From NCBI GenBank assembly GCA_013151415.1, contig JAADII010000133.1, forward strand, positions 4,832 through 68,831: DNA of 64,000 nucleotides. The letters run 5' to 3'. A model generated the notes under the pieces. It was not told the origin of the DNA. It did not search any database and saw nothing but the letters and a program-made list of their open reading frames with translations. Shown in pieces: positions 17,033 to 25,347 of the stretch (positions within the stretch are counted from its first letter, which is position 1; the number at the start of each line of letters is the position of its first letter). The translations under genes and the position numbers were made by a program. This DNA is from Chloroflexota bacterium (GTDB taxonomy: Bacteria; Chloroflexota; Anaerolineae; J102).

Positions 17033-18091
17033 TCAAAAAAATCGACGCAGCATTTGTTTGACCAGTATCCAGTTTGAGAGATTGAGTTCGCGACGCAAAC
17101 GGAGGGTTATTCGAAACTTGCGCCATGCTCCTGGGAGATTGTGTAATTTTATGTAAGCCAGCGCTCGGGCCAATTCGATCCGCCATAACAGGTCATAATA
17201 CGCACCGTATGGGCGAATGGCGTCATCAGCCTTGGCGAGCAAGGTCAAGGCCGCGTTTGGTTGACCGGTTTCGATCAGCATTTCGCCATATTTCCATTGC
17301 GTGCGCGCGACCTGACGTTGATATTGTCCCGGGTGACGGGCGAGTATTGCCAAACTTTGCCGAAAACAGGGTTCAGCTTCGGTGAAACGCCTTTGCATGC
17401 TCAAAATCTCGCCCAAATCCGCCAACGCGCCCGCCACCAAAATATCGCCATCCGCAACCTGAGCATGAGCTTCGAGCGCGGCGCGCATAGCCTGTTCCGC
17501 CTCTTCCAACCGCCCTTCGTCGCGAAGCAGCCACGCCCTCACTTGCAATGGATTCCCCCGCCAGGGATCATGCTCATCGACGTTTTGGAGGATATCGCGA
17601 ATGATATTCTGAGCTTTTTCCCGATCACCTAACGCCCGATGACATAACGCTGTCATGAACCAATTCTTTAGCGCTTCAAAGGGTTGATCCAGTTGGGTGT
17701 AAAGAGCGTAGGCTTGTTCGAACGACTCGATAGCCTCTTCATGATAGCCTTTTCTATGGAGATTATGCCCTTGCGCGCCCAAAAAATCGGCCAGGTTTTG
17801 CCAATCCTCCAGCCTCTTGGCCGATTCGATGGCTTCTCTTTCTAATCGTTGCATGGTTTGCAGGCCCGTCACCGTGTCTCGAGCCAGCAAGAAGCCAAAG
17901 AGCAAGCGCAAACGCACCACGGCTTCGTCGTCGCGTTCGCGAAGCGCCCGAGATAGCGCTGAGTCCAACTTCGACCATTCGGCTACATCGAGCCCGGTTG
18001 GCGTGAGATCGGCGCTATCCAGTTTTTGGGCGAGGAGGTGAAGCGCGTCCCAATCGATGGTCATGTCATCCTCTTGAGGCGAGAAACTCAT
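17033..18091 (-). CDS. TPR-repeat protein, partner of the XRE/NB-ARC ATPase
   Basis: Protein of 352 residues consisting of TPR-like helical repeats, such as WQNLADFLGAQGHNLHRKGY, YHEEAIESFEQAYALYTQLD and RFTEAEPCFRQSLAILARHP. It has no signal peptide. Its start overlaps the stop of the upstream XRE/NB-ARC gene by four bases (ATGA), so the two are made together. In many STAND proteins the TPR sensor is fused to the ATPase; here it is a separate polypeptide. An in-frame Met nine codons later is an alternative start. The repeats probably sense a ligand or bind the ATPase; the ligand is unknown. Confidence 0.85.
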   Translation of the reverse strand: MSFSPQEDDMTIDWDALHLLAQKLDSADLTPTGLDVAEWSKLDSALSRALRERDDEAVVRLRLLFGFLLARDTVTGLQTMQRLEREAIESAKRLEDWQNLADFLGAQGHNLHRKGYHEEAIESFEQAYALYTQLDQPFEALKNWFMTALCHRALGDREKAQNIIRDILQNVDEHDPWRGNPLQVRAWLLRDEGRLEEAEQAMRAALEAHAQVADGDILVAGALADLGEILSMQRRFTEAEPCFRQSLAILARHPGQYQRQVARTQWKYGEMLIETGQPNAALTLLAKADDAIRPYGAYYDLLWRIELARALAYIKLHNLPGAWRKFRITLRLRRELNLSNWILVKQMLRRFF

Positions 18092-19683
18092 TGTCTGGAA
18101 ACGAATTCCGCTAAAGATGGCGTGATGGCGAAATCGCCTTGCTCTAAATCGTTGTTGACGATCAGAAACCTCTCATAAAGAAGCGTCAGGCTTTGGGGAA
18201 GCAGTTCGAGACGTCTGTCGGCCTTGAACCAACCGCGCATTGTGTCAAAAGTAATGCGATGGCCCGAGTGCGTATGATGGGCGATTCGCTGCAAAACGCG
18301 TTGGGCTGCTCGACCGGCCCGGCCCTCGGCTTGCAATTCTCGCCACGCCTGCTCATAGAGGGAATTGAGCAATGCATCTCCCAACAGCTTGGGCAGGTCA
18401 TCGAGATAGCTCCATGATAATCGGGCCACATTGCTGGCGACAATTTGCATGAGTAGGGGCATTCCGCCTGTGACCTGAATAAGGCGTTGAAGATGCGCTT
18501 CATCAAGCGAGAGGGATAAACGAGTTAGTAAGGGGTTTTCATGCCGATACCGATCGATGTGCCATCTCAGAAAGATGGCGGCGTCGCTGATATCTGTAAT
18601 GGGGCGCAAGTGAACAAGCGCGGTTTTGCCCGGATATTCCGTTTCTCGAAAAGCGCGTCGCGTCGTCACCAACGCTCGGATGTTCGGCGAAACCACAGCC
18701 GAAAGGAAGCGAACGATCTGATCGCGGGCCGCGACCGTCTCCAGATTATCGACGAAGATGATCGCTCGACGACCGTACAATCGATCGCGAATATCTCGCG
18801 TGTATTGCTTGGGGCTGATGCGCGTTTGTTGCGGCAGCCCCAATTGTTCTCGCAAGCGGTAAAAGAATCCAATAGCATCCGAATAACCCGGTTCAATGGC
18901 TTTGGGTTCGCCGAGATTCGCGTCGATGATTTTCGATTTGGCGCTGTCTCCCAGTATGACGTCCGCCGCGCCCAACTCGAAAAGGCAACGTATGATTTGC
19001 GCCGCCACCGTGCTTTTGCCCATGCCGCCATACGAAGCCAGAATGATGATGTGCGTTTCATTGCTCAATAAACGTTGCACCACATCGACATAGGCGATCG
19101 TCGAAGCCGGATGGGCGTCTCCCATCTCCAATTGGTTTTGCAGACTCACAAACGAGTTCTCTCGCTCTAACAGGCCGACAAAGTAGACGCCAAACGCGGC
19201 GGAAAGAGCCAGGGTTTGCTCTTGCAAGCGAACGGGCGCATGGCCACAATGTCTCGGAATGGCGAGCGCGGGCCTTTTTCCACGTCGAAAACCGCGTCTT
19301 AAATTGGCCCACCGCGCGGTAATCGAAAAGCGCGAAGGGCTAGATGAGGGTTCGGATGCACGGTCCTCTGGCAATGATGAGATGTCCCAATTAAGGTCGA
19401 GGGGCTTGTTGGCGCCCTTTTCGCGCGTACGCGAGCTTTGTGGTCCGATTGATGTCGCGTATCCGGCGGCGGTGAGAAGCTCGTTGATGGCCTCTGGCTC
19501 CGTAATGCCCAATGCCCTGGCAATATCGATGACTCGCTCGGGCGTTTGCGGACGCGTCTCGCCAGAAAGCCAACGGTTTGCCGTGGCCGCCGACACGCCC
19601 ACGCGGCGGGCCAACCAACTGGCCGAACGTTCGCGCGCTTCCAGATGACGTGCAAGCAGAGTGGAAAATCGAATATGATGCAT
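18088..19683 (-). CDS. XRE-family HTH plus NB-ARC ATPase (STAND-type regulator)
   Basis: Protein of 531 residues starting MHHIRFSTLL. Residues 1-75 form a helix-turn-helix (ASWLARRVGVSAATANRWLSG). After a linker comes an NTPase: Walker A ASYGGMGKSTVAAQ, Walker B RAIIFVDNLE, a sensor-like ALVTTRRAF and GGMPLLMQI, the GxP motif of NB-ARC proteins. The C-terminus has winged-helix-like character. This is the architecture of signal-transduction ATPases with numerous domains that act as transcription regulators or defence switches. The TPR part is encoded by the next gene. A 64-residue secreted-peptide gene lies divergently 215 bases away. Start set at MHHIRF; the ORF track adds 12 residues. Confidence 0.88.
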   Translation of the reverse strand: MHHIRFSTLLARHLEARERSASWLARRVGVSAATANRWLSGETRPQTPERVIDIARALGITEPEAINELLTAAGYATSIGPQSSRTREKGANKPLDLNWDISSLPEDRASEPSSSPSRFSITARWANLRRGFRRGKRPALAIPRHCGHAPVRLQEQTLALSAAFGVYFVGLLERENSFVSLQNQLEMGDAHPASTIAYVDVVQRLLSNETHIIILASYGGMGKSTVAAQIIRCLFELGAADVILGDSAKSKIIDANLGEPKAIEPGYSDAIGFFYRLREQLGLPQQTRISPKQYTRDIRDRLYGRRAIIFVDNLETVAARDQIVRFLSAVVSPNIRALVTTRRAFRETEYPGKTALVHLRPITDISDAAIFLRWHIDRYRHENPLLTRLSLSLDEAHLQRLIQVTGGMPLLMQIVASNVARLSWSYLDDLPKLLGDALLNSLYEQAWRELQAEGRAGRAAQRVLQRIAHHTHSGHRITFDTMRGWFKADRRLELLPQSLTLLYERFLIVNNDLEQGDFAITPSLAEFVSRQ

Positions 19684-19898
19684 TACAGGAATTGCACAAA
19701 ACTTTTGCGGCGAATGCAAAGAAATAACGCGTTTAATGATCGGGGATTTCGGTTACCCTGTACGTAGATTCTCCGATGCGCAGGAGAGAATAGCATCGAT
19801 TAGGTTTGTCGGCCAGCATGCAGCGACCTTAGTCGGTCGGGATCGATCCGCCGGTGAACCTCCTCTTCTCAATCCATTGCTCGAACGGAGGTTTGCTC

Positions 19899-20093
19899 AT
19901 GAAAACGCGCTTCTGGTTCCGCGCCATGATCTTGGCGCTGTTCTTCGCCGGCGTTCTGCTGGTCCATTCCACCGCTCAATTGGTGCATCGTAGCGCTCGG
20001 GTCGATCAATCGGCTTTTGTTGTGGCCGATAGCGGCACGCCGACGCCTACGCCACAGTTAATTGACTGTGAAGATGGAACTTGCGGCGGATGA
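19899..20093 (+). CDS. Small secreted peptide between two STAND modules
   Basis: Peptide of 64 residues with a good ribosome-binding site (GGAGG 7 bases before the ATG). The N-terminus MKTRFWFRAMILALFFAGVL is a clear signal sequence or membrane anchor. The rest is short: a Thr-Pro stretch (DSGTPTPTPQ) and a C-terminus LIDCEDGTCGG with two cysteines five apart. It lies alone on the plus strand, divergent from the XRE/NB-ARC gene and convergent with the second TPR gene, and is followed by a terminator. No known family is recognised. It could be a signalling peptide sensed by the adjacent TPR regulators, or simply a small exported protein. Confidence 0.7.
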   Translation: MKTRFWFRAMILALFFAGVLLVHSTAQLVHRSARVDQSAFVVADSGTPTPTPQLIDCEDGTCGG

Positions 20094-20113
20094 CGACATC
20101 CTCATTTTGGAAG

Positions 20114-20150
20114 TGAGGGGCTTCGGTTTATCTCCGGAGCCCCTCATTCA
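20114..20150 (+). terminator. Hairpin terminator after the secreted peptide
   Basis: A stem of about 13 pairs with one G-U pair (TGAGGGGCTTCGG against CCGGAGCCCCTCA, loop TTTATCT) followed by TTCATTC. The T run is weak, but the placement between convergent genes fits a terminator, possibly working in both directions. Confidence 0.7.
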
Positions 20151-20151
20151 T

Positions 20152-21360
20152 TCAGGGCGGCGCTTTATTCTCCTGGCCGCGAATGGCTTGTAAATGTTTG
20201 GTGATTTCGTTGAACAGGAAAGCCTGACGCGGGGTTTGCCCTGTGGCGGGGACCAACCGCAAAGCTCGTTCGAGCTGTTCAATGGCTTCATCGAGGCGGT
20301 TCTGGCGTAAGTAAACAAGTCCCAAACCGGCGATAGCATTGGCCAGCCTTTCGGCGTCCTGGAGCCGTTGAAAACTCTCGATGCCCGCGAGATAAGCCTC
20401 TTCAGCCTGCTTCCAATCGCCAAGTTCGCGATAAGCTAAGCCAAGATTGATCTGAATTAGGGCCAGATTGTGCGCATCGTACACTTGTCGAAAGATGGAA
20501 AAAGCGCTCCGATATTGTTCGATGGCCGCCGCGGGCTGATCCTGTTTTAAGAGCATATTGCCCAGGTTCATTTGGGCAATGGCGCGATTGATGGGATCAT
20601 CGATTTTCTCGAACAGCGTCATCGCTCGATGAAAGCAACGTTCGGCCTCCTCGAACGCTTGTTGCCGCGTCAATGTGGTCGCCAAATTGGCGCATCCCCA
20701 TGCTGCAAGCCGCAACAAGTCCTCTCTTTGCTGCGCAAGTTCCACGGCTTTGCGAAGATAAGACTCCGCCTTCTCCCATTGATGTTGGTCGTGATGAATC
20801 GCGCCCAAGAGCAGAAAACTGTGGGCTGTTTCCGGATCGCTTTCTCCCAGAATGTGGATAGCCTTCCACAGCAATTCCCGCGCTTTGGCAAATTCGCGCT
20901 TGCGCTTTAGCGCCGCGGCCTGGCGGGTGAGCGTTCGCGCGCGCGAACGCTCGTCGCCCAAGCGCGCGTAAAGAGTTTCGCTCCGGGAGAAATGTTCAAT
21001 GGCTTCGTCGTAGCGGCCCAGCTGATGCGCGAACACGCCCAAATAAAAGCGAATGGCCGCTTCCGTATCGATTTCATGATGTTCTTGGCTTTGCGCGAGC
21101 CCCTCGTAGAGATAAGGAAGCCAGTCGCTCCAGCGTCCGGCCCGTTCCATATGGGGGGTGACCAACAGAAGAATGCGGCTCACCGCTGGCCAGGCGTCGG
21201 GCGATTGGAGCCCATAATTCAGCAGCGCCAATGCGTGCTGAACCGCATCGTTGGCCGCGTGATCGTGAAGCCGCTCCAGGCGTCGGCGCATGTGTTCGGC
21301 CGCTCGCTGGATGTTTTGGTGAAAGATCGCGTTCGCGTCGAAAGAGGAGGCTACCGCCAT
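20152..21360 (-). CDS. TPR-repeat protein, partner of the second ATPase
   Basis: Protein of 402 residues made of TPR units, for example LGRYDEAIEHFSRSETLYARLGD, QWEKAESYLRKAVELAQQRE and NRLDEAIEQLERALRLVP. The N-terminal 80 residues lack clear repeats and contain several histidines. Its first ten bases overlap the end of the upstream ATPase gene, so expression is coupled. Together with that gene it repeats the ATPase-plus-separate-TPR arrangement seen at 17033-19683, but the sequences are not close copies. Function is presumably ligand or partner sensing; no ligand can be named. Confidence 0.85.
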   Translation of the reverse strand: MAVASSFDANAIFHQNIQRAAEHMRRRLERLHDHAANDAVQHALALLNYGLQSPDAWPAVSRILLLVTPHMERAGRWSDWLPYLYEGLAQSQEHHEIDTEAAIRFYLGVFAHQLGRYDEAIEHFSRSETLYARLGDERSRARTLTRQAAALKRKREFAKARELLWKAIHILGESDPETAHSFLLLGAIHHDQHQWEKAESYLRKAVELAQQREDLLRLAAWGCANLATTLTRQQAFEEAERCFHRAMTLFEKIDDPINRAIAQMNLGNMLLKQDQPAAAIEQYRSAFSIFRQVYDAHNLALIQINLGLAYRELGDWKQAEEAYLAGIESFQRLQDAERLANAIAGLGLVYLRQNRLDEAIEQLERALRLVPATGQTPRQAFLFNEITKHLQAIRGQENKAPP

Positions 21361-22781
21361 TGTAAAATTTGTTCTTCCAAAAAGGCGCGCGTGAGGCTGT
21401 GAATTGTGTAATAACTCTCCCGCAGATCTCCCCGACGGTCCACCAGATTAAGATCCACCAGGCGGCGAAGCGCATCACGCGTGGTTTCTGGCGGCAGGCC
21501 AGACGCCTCTAAAATGAACGTCACATTCCCGGGGCGCGGCGCCACCAGCGGCAAGGTTAGTAGAACGGTCCTCTCTTCGCTGCTCAGTTGTTTCCATGCT
21601 CTTTGATAAATATATCGATACATTTCCTTAATGCTTTTGCCGCGCGCGGCTCGGACGTCGGCCAGGATGTCGTCCAGGGCATGATAGCGTAGTTGCCCTA
21701 GCACCAATTTGAGGGCCATAGGATTCCCGCCCACCGTTTCATATAATGCTGCAAACTCGCTCTCAGTGGCCTGTCGCCACGCGGAGATGCCGCGCAGTTC
21801 GGCTTCATAATTCGCAAGCGCTTTGGCGTCATTTTCGTCCAACTCCTGCATGCGATAATGGTATATCTCCGATTCAACAGGCAAACTCATGCGGGATGTG
21901 AGTAAAATCGGTGCGGAATTGGATAATTTGCGTAAAATCGGCAATAAAGCTTCTAGATCAGTCACCGTTTCTAAGTTATCGAACACCAAGAGGCTAGGTT
22001 TTTCCTTCAGTTGTCGTTGCAAAAGCCAAACCTGGCGTTCTAAGGTCGTCACTGGCGCGGCCGATTCCGCGTCTTCTAAAAGCTGCGTTGTCAATGCGTC
22101 CAGTAACAGGGTGGTGGAGCGCAAGGGATCAGGCAGAGGGCGAATCGCTCCATCGGTTGTAAATCGCATCATTTGGGCGCTAACCCAGCCCAAGTCGTTG
22201 ACCTGCCCATTCACGATGGCTTGTAGCGCGACCCGTTCAGCAAGGGTGGTCTTGCCTATGCCGCCCACGCCCTCGATGAGAACAATGGGACGATTTTCCC
22301 GTTCGAACAACAATTCCAGAACACGGCGAATCGCGCGGTCGAGACCAAACACTTTCCCCATAGCGCTGGGCGAGACCCGTTGAAAAAAACGAGCTTCCAG
22401 TTCTTGATAGATGCGTTTTTCCGCTTCCCACACAATTTCAGCCAACTGTCGCAGTGCAAACTGCTGTTCTCGATAGGCTGTGGATTCCCCCCAATTTCCC
22501 ACCCGGCAGGCGATGGACATTGGCTTCCCCTCGAGCAAATGAATGCACAGTAATTCGTGATGGATAGGATGGCTCCGACGCAGCTGTTCCAGCGCATCCC
22601 TTAATACATGGTTGCCGCCATCATCGCGTTCATGTTTGGCCATGGAAGCGCGAGAGGCTCTCAAGTAGGAAATGGCATCATGCCGGCCTGTGCGCGCATA
22701 TTGTTTTAACGCCTTATGAATGTCCTTTTGTAATTGTTCGATATCAATGGTTGGGGTGAAGGCGGCCAATAGAGCGTTCAT
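21351..22781 (-). CDS. STAND-type (NB-ARC-like) ATPase
   Basis: Protein of 476 residues starting MNALLAAFTP (a Met three codons earlier is also possible). The N-terminal 150 residues are helical and do not show an XRE domain, unlike the first module. Residues from about 150 contain an NTPase: Walker A EGVGGIGKTTLAER, Walker B SLLVFDNLE, sensor-like ILLTSRMSL and VGGNPMALKLVLGQL. The C-terminal part looks like a winged helix (RRLVDLNLVDRRGDLRESYYTIHSLTRAF). It overlaps the TPR gene by ten bases. The gene start is preceded by a short array of 10-base repeats. Likely a signalling or defence ATPase; output domain not recognised. Confidence 0.85.
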   Translation of the reverse strand: MNALLAAFTPTIDIEQLQKDIHKALKQYARTGRHDAISYLRASRASMAKHERDDGGNHVLRDALEQLRRSHPIHHELLCIHLLEGKPMSIACRVGNWGESTAYREQQFALRQLAEIVWEAEKRIYQELEARFFQRVSPSAMGKVFGLDRAIRRVLELLFERENRPIVLIEGVGGIGKTTLAERVALQAIVNGQVNDLGWVSAQMMRFTTDGAIRPLPDPLRSTTLLLDALTTQLLEDAESAAPVTTLERQVWLLQRQLKEKPSLLVFDNLETVTDLEALLPILRKLSNSAPILLTSRMSLPVESEIYHYRMQELDENDAKALANYEAELRGISAWRQATESEFAALYETVGGNPMALKLVLGQLRYHALDDILADVRAARGKSIKEMYRYIYQRAWKQLSSEERTVLLTLPLVAPRPGNVTFILEASGLPPETTRDALRRLVDLNLVDRRGDLRESYYTIHSLTRAFLEEQILQWR

Positions 22782-22815
22782 GCCAAACATTGTACACGAA
22801 ATGGCGGCCATTGGC

Positions 22816-22855
22816 GAGAGTTTGTGAGAGTTTGAAAGAGTTTGTGAGAGGAAAT
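22816..22855. repeat. 10-base direct repeat array upstream of STAND ATPase
   Basis: Four units of about ten bases, consensus GAGAGTTTGT with small changes, stand head to tail about 25-35 bases before the ATPase start codon. A fifth related copy (CAGAGTTTGAA) lies at about 22876. The spacing equals one helical turn. It may be an operator or part of the 5' leader. Confidence 0.7.
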
Positions 22856-22913
22856 ATGAAAAATTGAGAAGGCGTCAGAGTTTGAAATGGTGTTTCTCTG
22901 CTAGAATAGAATT

Positions 22914-23041
22914 GCCGACGTCTTCGCGAACAATGGCTGTTCGCGAAGACCCACCACCGAATGAGTTTCTCGTTTCGGTGGGCGAGGGTGGCAGGCGTTG
23001 GTGTTTTTGGCGAGAGGGCGCCAACGTCTGCTAATTTTTTT
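22914..23041 (+). ncRNA. Candidate structured small RNA with three hairpins
   Basis: In a gene-free stretch of about 280 bases, three hairpins follow each other on the plus strand. The first is a perfect 13-base inverted repeat (GTCTTCGCGAACA, loop 5, at 22920-22950). The second pairs CCACCGAA with TTCGGTGG (about 22954-22981). The third pairs GCAGGCGTTGG with CCAACGTCTGC (one G-U) and runs into TTTTTTT, as in an intrinsic terminator. A TAGAAT hexamer at 22902-22907 could be a -10 element, with a start near 22914; the -35 is weak. No ORF fits. No known RNA family (6S, SRP, tmRNA, RNase P) is recognised. Antisense or spacer function is possible. Confidence 0.5.
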
Positions 23042-23058
23042 GTTACACGAGCAACGCC

Positions 23059-23463
23059 TTATTCATACCCCAACAGCTTCCACCATAAGCGCCAATTGGG
23101 TTCTGGACGGGTTTGCTGAATGCGAGGTTCGGGGGCGGGTTGCGGGTCGATGGGTGCATCGCGAATGATGGGCGCCACCGGTTGATCGCCCGGTTTCACC
23201 CAGTTGCGTTCTTCGCGGGCATATGCATCGATGACCGCCGGATCGTCCACATGCTCCAGCAGCGTTTCCACCTCTTGACGGAACGCTTCGCGTTCGGCCA
23301 CGGTCTTTTGCAGTTCGACCAATTTGCGCTGAGCGCGCACTCCCGCTACAACCCGGCCGCTATATAAGATGATATACGCCAAACAGGCCAACACCGCGAT
23401 GGCCGTGAGCATCTGACGCGTGCTCAACAATTGGCGCTGAAAAAGAGGGTTGGACTTGGCCAT
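23059..23463 (-). CDS. FtsB/DivIC-like septum formation protein
   Basis: Protein of 134 residues with a short basic N-terminus, one membrane helix (MLTAIAVLACLAYIILYSG), then a coiled coil (RAQRKLVELQKTVAEREAFRQEVETLL) and the segment VIDAYAREERNWVKPGDQ, which matches the conserved ending EExxLVKPGE of FtsB/DivIC proteins. These link FtsL and FtsQ in the division complex at the membrane. The Pro-rich C-terminal tail of about 40 residues is longer than usual. It follows tRNA-Leu on the same strand with a terminator between them. Confidence 0.8.
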   Translation of the reverse strand: MAKSNPLFQRQLLSTRQMLTAIAVLACLAYIILYSGRVVAGVRAQRKLVELQKTVAEREAFRQEVETLLEHVDDPAVIDAYAREERNWVKPGDQPVAPIIRDAPIDPQPAPEPRIQQTRPEPNWRLWWKLLGYE

Positions 23464-23476
23464 GATCCCGCTCCAA

Positions 23477-23502
23477 GAAAAAACCCGCCGATTTTCGGCG
23501 GG
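23477..23502 (-). terminator. Terminator after tRNA-Leu
   Basis: On the minus strand CCCGCCGA, loop of three, TCGGCGGG leads into TTTTTT. It lies 16 bases after the tRNA-Leu 3' end and before the FtsB-like gene. Confidence 0.9.
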
Positions 23503-23517
23503 CTGTTTTGGGAAAGT

Positions 23518-23600
23518 GCCGATGGAGGGATTTGAACCCCCACGGGCCTATGCCCACTGCGCCCTGAACGCAGCGCGTCTGCCAGTTCCGCCACATCGGC
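23518..23600 (-). tRNA. tRNA-Leu (CAG)
   Basis: An 83-base class II tRNA. The acceptor arms GCCGATG and CATCGGC pair fully; the anticodon loop TTCAGGG between CTGCG and CGCAG gives anticodon CAG. There is a long variable arm (GGGCATAGGCCC) and a normal T loop GTTCAAAT. The discriminator is A73 and CCA is not encoded. A promoter lies upstream and a terminator downstream. Confidence 0.95.
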
Positions 23601-23620
23601 CTATCCATATAAGCAATTAT

Positions 23621-23648
23621 ATTTTACACTATTCCTGGAGTTTGTCAA
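23621..23648 (-). promoter_or_regulatory. Sigma-70-like promoter for tRNA-Leu
   Basis: Minus strand TTGACA, 16-base spacer, TAAAAT, about 20 bases before the tRNA. The -10 and -35 overlap the very end of the substrate-binding protein gene. Confidence 0.65.
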
Positions 23649-25317
23649 ACTTCAGTGTGCGCCTTTCTGAAAGCGTCACCTTTCTTTGCAACAGGTGCCA
23701 TTGAGCAAAGGTGCGGAATCGTTCAGAGGGTTCATTCAGGCGTCCGACTTCCATATTTTGCACTGCTGTGGACGCGCCGTAAGTGTAAAGCGGATAATAG
23801 AGCAAAATTCCGGGCAGTTCTTGAGCAAACACCTCTTGAAACTGATAATATAGTTGACGTCGGATTTCTTTGTCAGCCGTCACCCGCGCTTGCTCCATGG
23901 CGATATCGGCCGTGCGATTGCGCCAACCGCCATAGTTTTGCCCTTCGGGGGCAATTTGAGTCGAATGCCACAGAGGATATGGATCGGGGTCGCCGATGAA
24001 TTCCCAACTGACAATGGCGGCGCTAAAATTGCGCGGGACCAAAAAGTCGCTGACCAGGCCAGTGAAAGAAACGGGTTGCGAGATCGTCCGCACGCCGATG
24101 CGGGTCCAATCCTCGGTTATGGCTTGATTGACCAAGGTGGAGGATGGCGCGTCATCGCTGAGCAGAATCAATTCAAGTTGTTGCCCCTCTTGTTCGCGTA
24201 CGCCATCGCCATCTGAATCGATCCAACCGGCCTCTTCCAACAACGCCTTCGCGCGCGAGGGGTTGTAATCATAGGTGGGAATATCGGGATTGTAGGCCCA
24301 TGTTCCGGGCAATATGGGGCTATCGGCCTTGAGCCCTACGCCGGGTATGGTTTCTTTGAGTAAACGGTCGCGATCGATGGCATAAGCAAGGGCCTGGCGC
24401 ACGCGCACATCGCTCAGAAAGGAGGCGTTCGGTGAATCCAAATTGAGCAAGATCAGGGTGTATCCGGGCAGGGGCGAGGTGAACAATTGCAGGTTGGGCA
24501 TGGCTTCGGCTCGCGCCAGGTGTTCGGGAGGGATGCGTCTGATCCCATGCACCTCGCCAGCCTCCGCGGCCGCCAGGATGCTGGCGTAGTCGGGGAAAAA
24601 ACGGAATTCCAATGCATCGAGAAATGGCAGGGCGTCAAACGCGCGCGGATTGGGCTCCAGGCGTACATGCAAGCTGTCGATCTCCGTCACGCGGAACGGT
24701 CCGCTGCCAATGGGTTGCGTATTTAACTGCGCGCGCACCAGCTCGCGCGGGGTGTATCGTTGCCAATAGTGTTTGGGAAGAACCCCGAACCAACGAATGG
24801 TCGTGAAATCGGGAAACGCTGCAAAAGGTTCAGAGAGTTGGAATTGCACCGTGCGATCATCGATCTTTTTGGCGATGACTGTGCGCCACAGTGCGGCAAG
24901 GTCGGGCAAAACGGGCAGGTCGGGGTCCTGCATGAGCTCGACGGTGAAAAGCACATCATCCGCGGTGATGCGCAGGCCGTCATGCCAGCGCGCGTCGCTG
25001 CGCAAGGTGAAGGTGAATACATCGCTATTGGGGCCGATTTCCCAGCTTTCGGCCAAATCGGGTTGCAGCTCTCCTTGTTCATCAAATTTCAACAACCCGT
25101 TAAACACCAACGCGCAAAGGTCGCGGTCCACCTCATTGTATTGGCACAGAAGAGGATTGATATATTGAGGATTGCCCGCGACGCCCTCCACAAAAACGCC
25201 CCCACGGGCGGGGACGTATTCGGTCGTATATGAATAGGCCGCGTAACTTAAGAGGGATGCAACAAGAAGAATGCCCAAAAGGGCTAACGCGGCTTGCCAA
25301 CGAACGTGACGACTCAA
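23629..25317 (-). CDS. ABC transporter substrate-binding protein, peptide/oligopeptide family
   Basis: Protein of 562 residues of the SBP family 5 (OppA/DppA type). It has an N-terminal membrane anchor (ALALLGILLVASLLSYAAYSY), then the typical FVEGVAGNPQYINPLL, LVFNGLLKFDEQGELQPDLAESWE and FTLRSDARWHDG. The C-terminal half has VRQALAYAIDRDRLL and YDYNPSRAKALLEEAGW. Such proteins bind peptides or nickel chelates and hand them to a permease; no permease genes are nearby. The start codon is TTG at 25317; no better start with the membrane segment is seen. It is probably co-transcribed with secG, which ends 30 bases upstream. Confidence 0.9.
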   Translation of the reverse strand: MSRHVRWQAALALLGILLVASLLSYAAYSYTTEYVPARGGVFVEGVAGNPQYINPLLCQYNEVDRDLCALVFNGLLKFDEQGELQPDLAESWEIGPNSDVFTFTLRSDARWHDGLRITADDVLFTVELMQDPDLPVLPDLAALWRTVIAKKIDDRTVQFQLSEPFAAFPDFTTIRWFGVLPKHYWQRYTPRELVRAQLNTQPIGSGPFRVTEIDSLHVRLEPNPRAFDALPFLDALEFRFFPDYASILAAAEAGEVHGIRRIPPEHLARAEAMPNLQLFTSPLPGYTLILLNLDSPNASFLSDVRVRQALAYAIDRDRLLKETIPGVGLKADSPILPGTWAYNPDIPTYDYNPSRAKALLEEAGWIDSDGDGVREQEGQQLELILLSDDAPSSTLVNQAITEDWTRIGVRTISQPVSFTGLVSDFLVPRNFSAAIVSWEFIGDPDPYPLWHSTQIAPEGQNYGGWRNRTADIAMEQARVTADKEIRRQLYYQFQEVFAQELPGILLYYPLYTYGASTAVQNMEVGRLNEPSERFRTFAQWHLLQRKVTLSERRTLKFDKLQE

Positions 25318-25347
25318 GATGGAACCGGTTTCAGATTGATGTCAGTC

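Noticed and set aside
23458-23520. The hairpin at 23484-23502 as a regulator of the FtsB-like gene
   Set aside because: Its T run and placement after tRNA-Leu make it a plain terminator.
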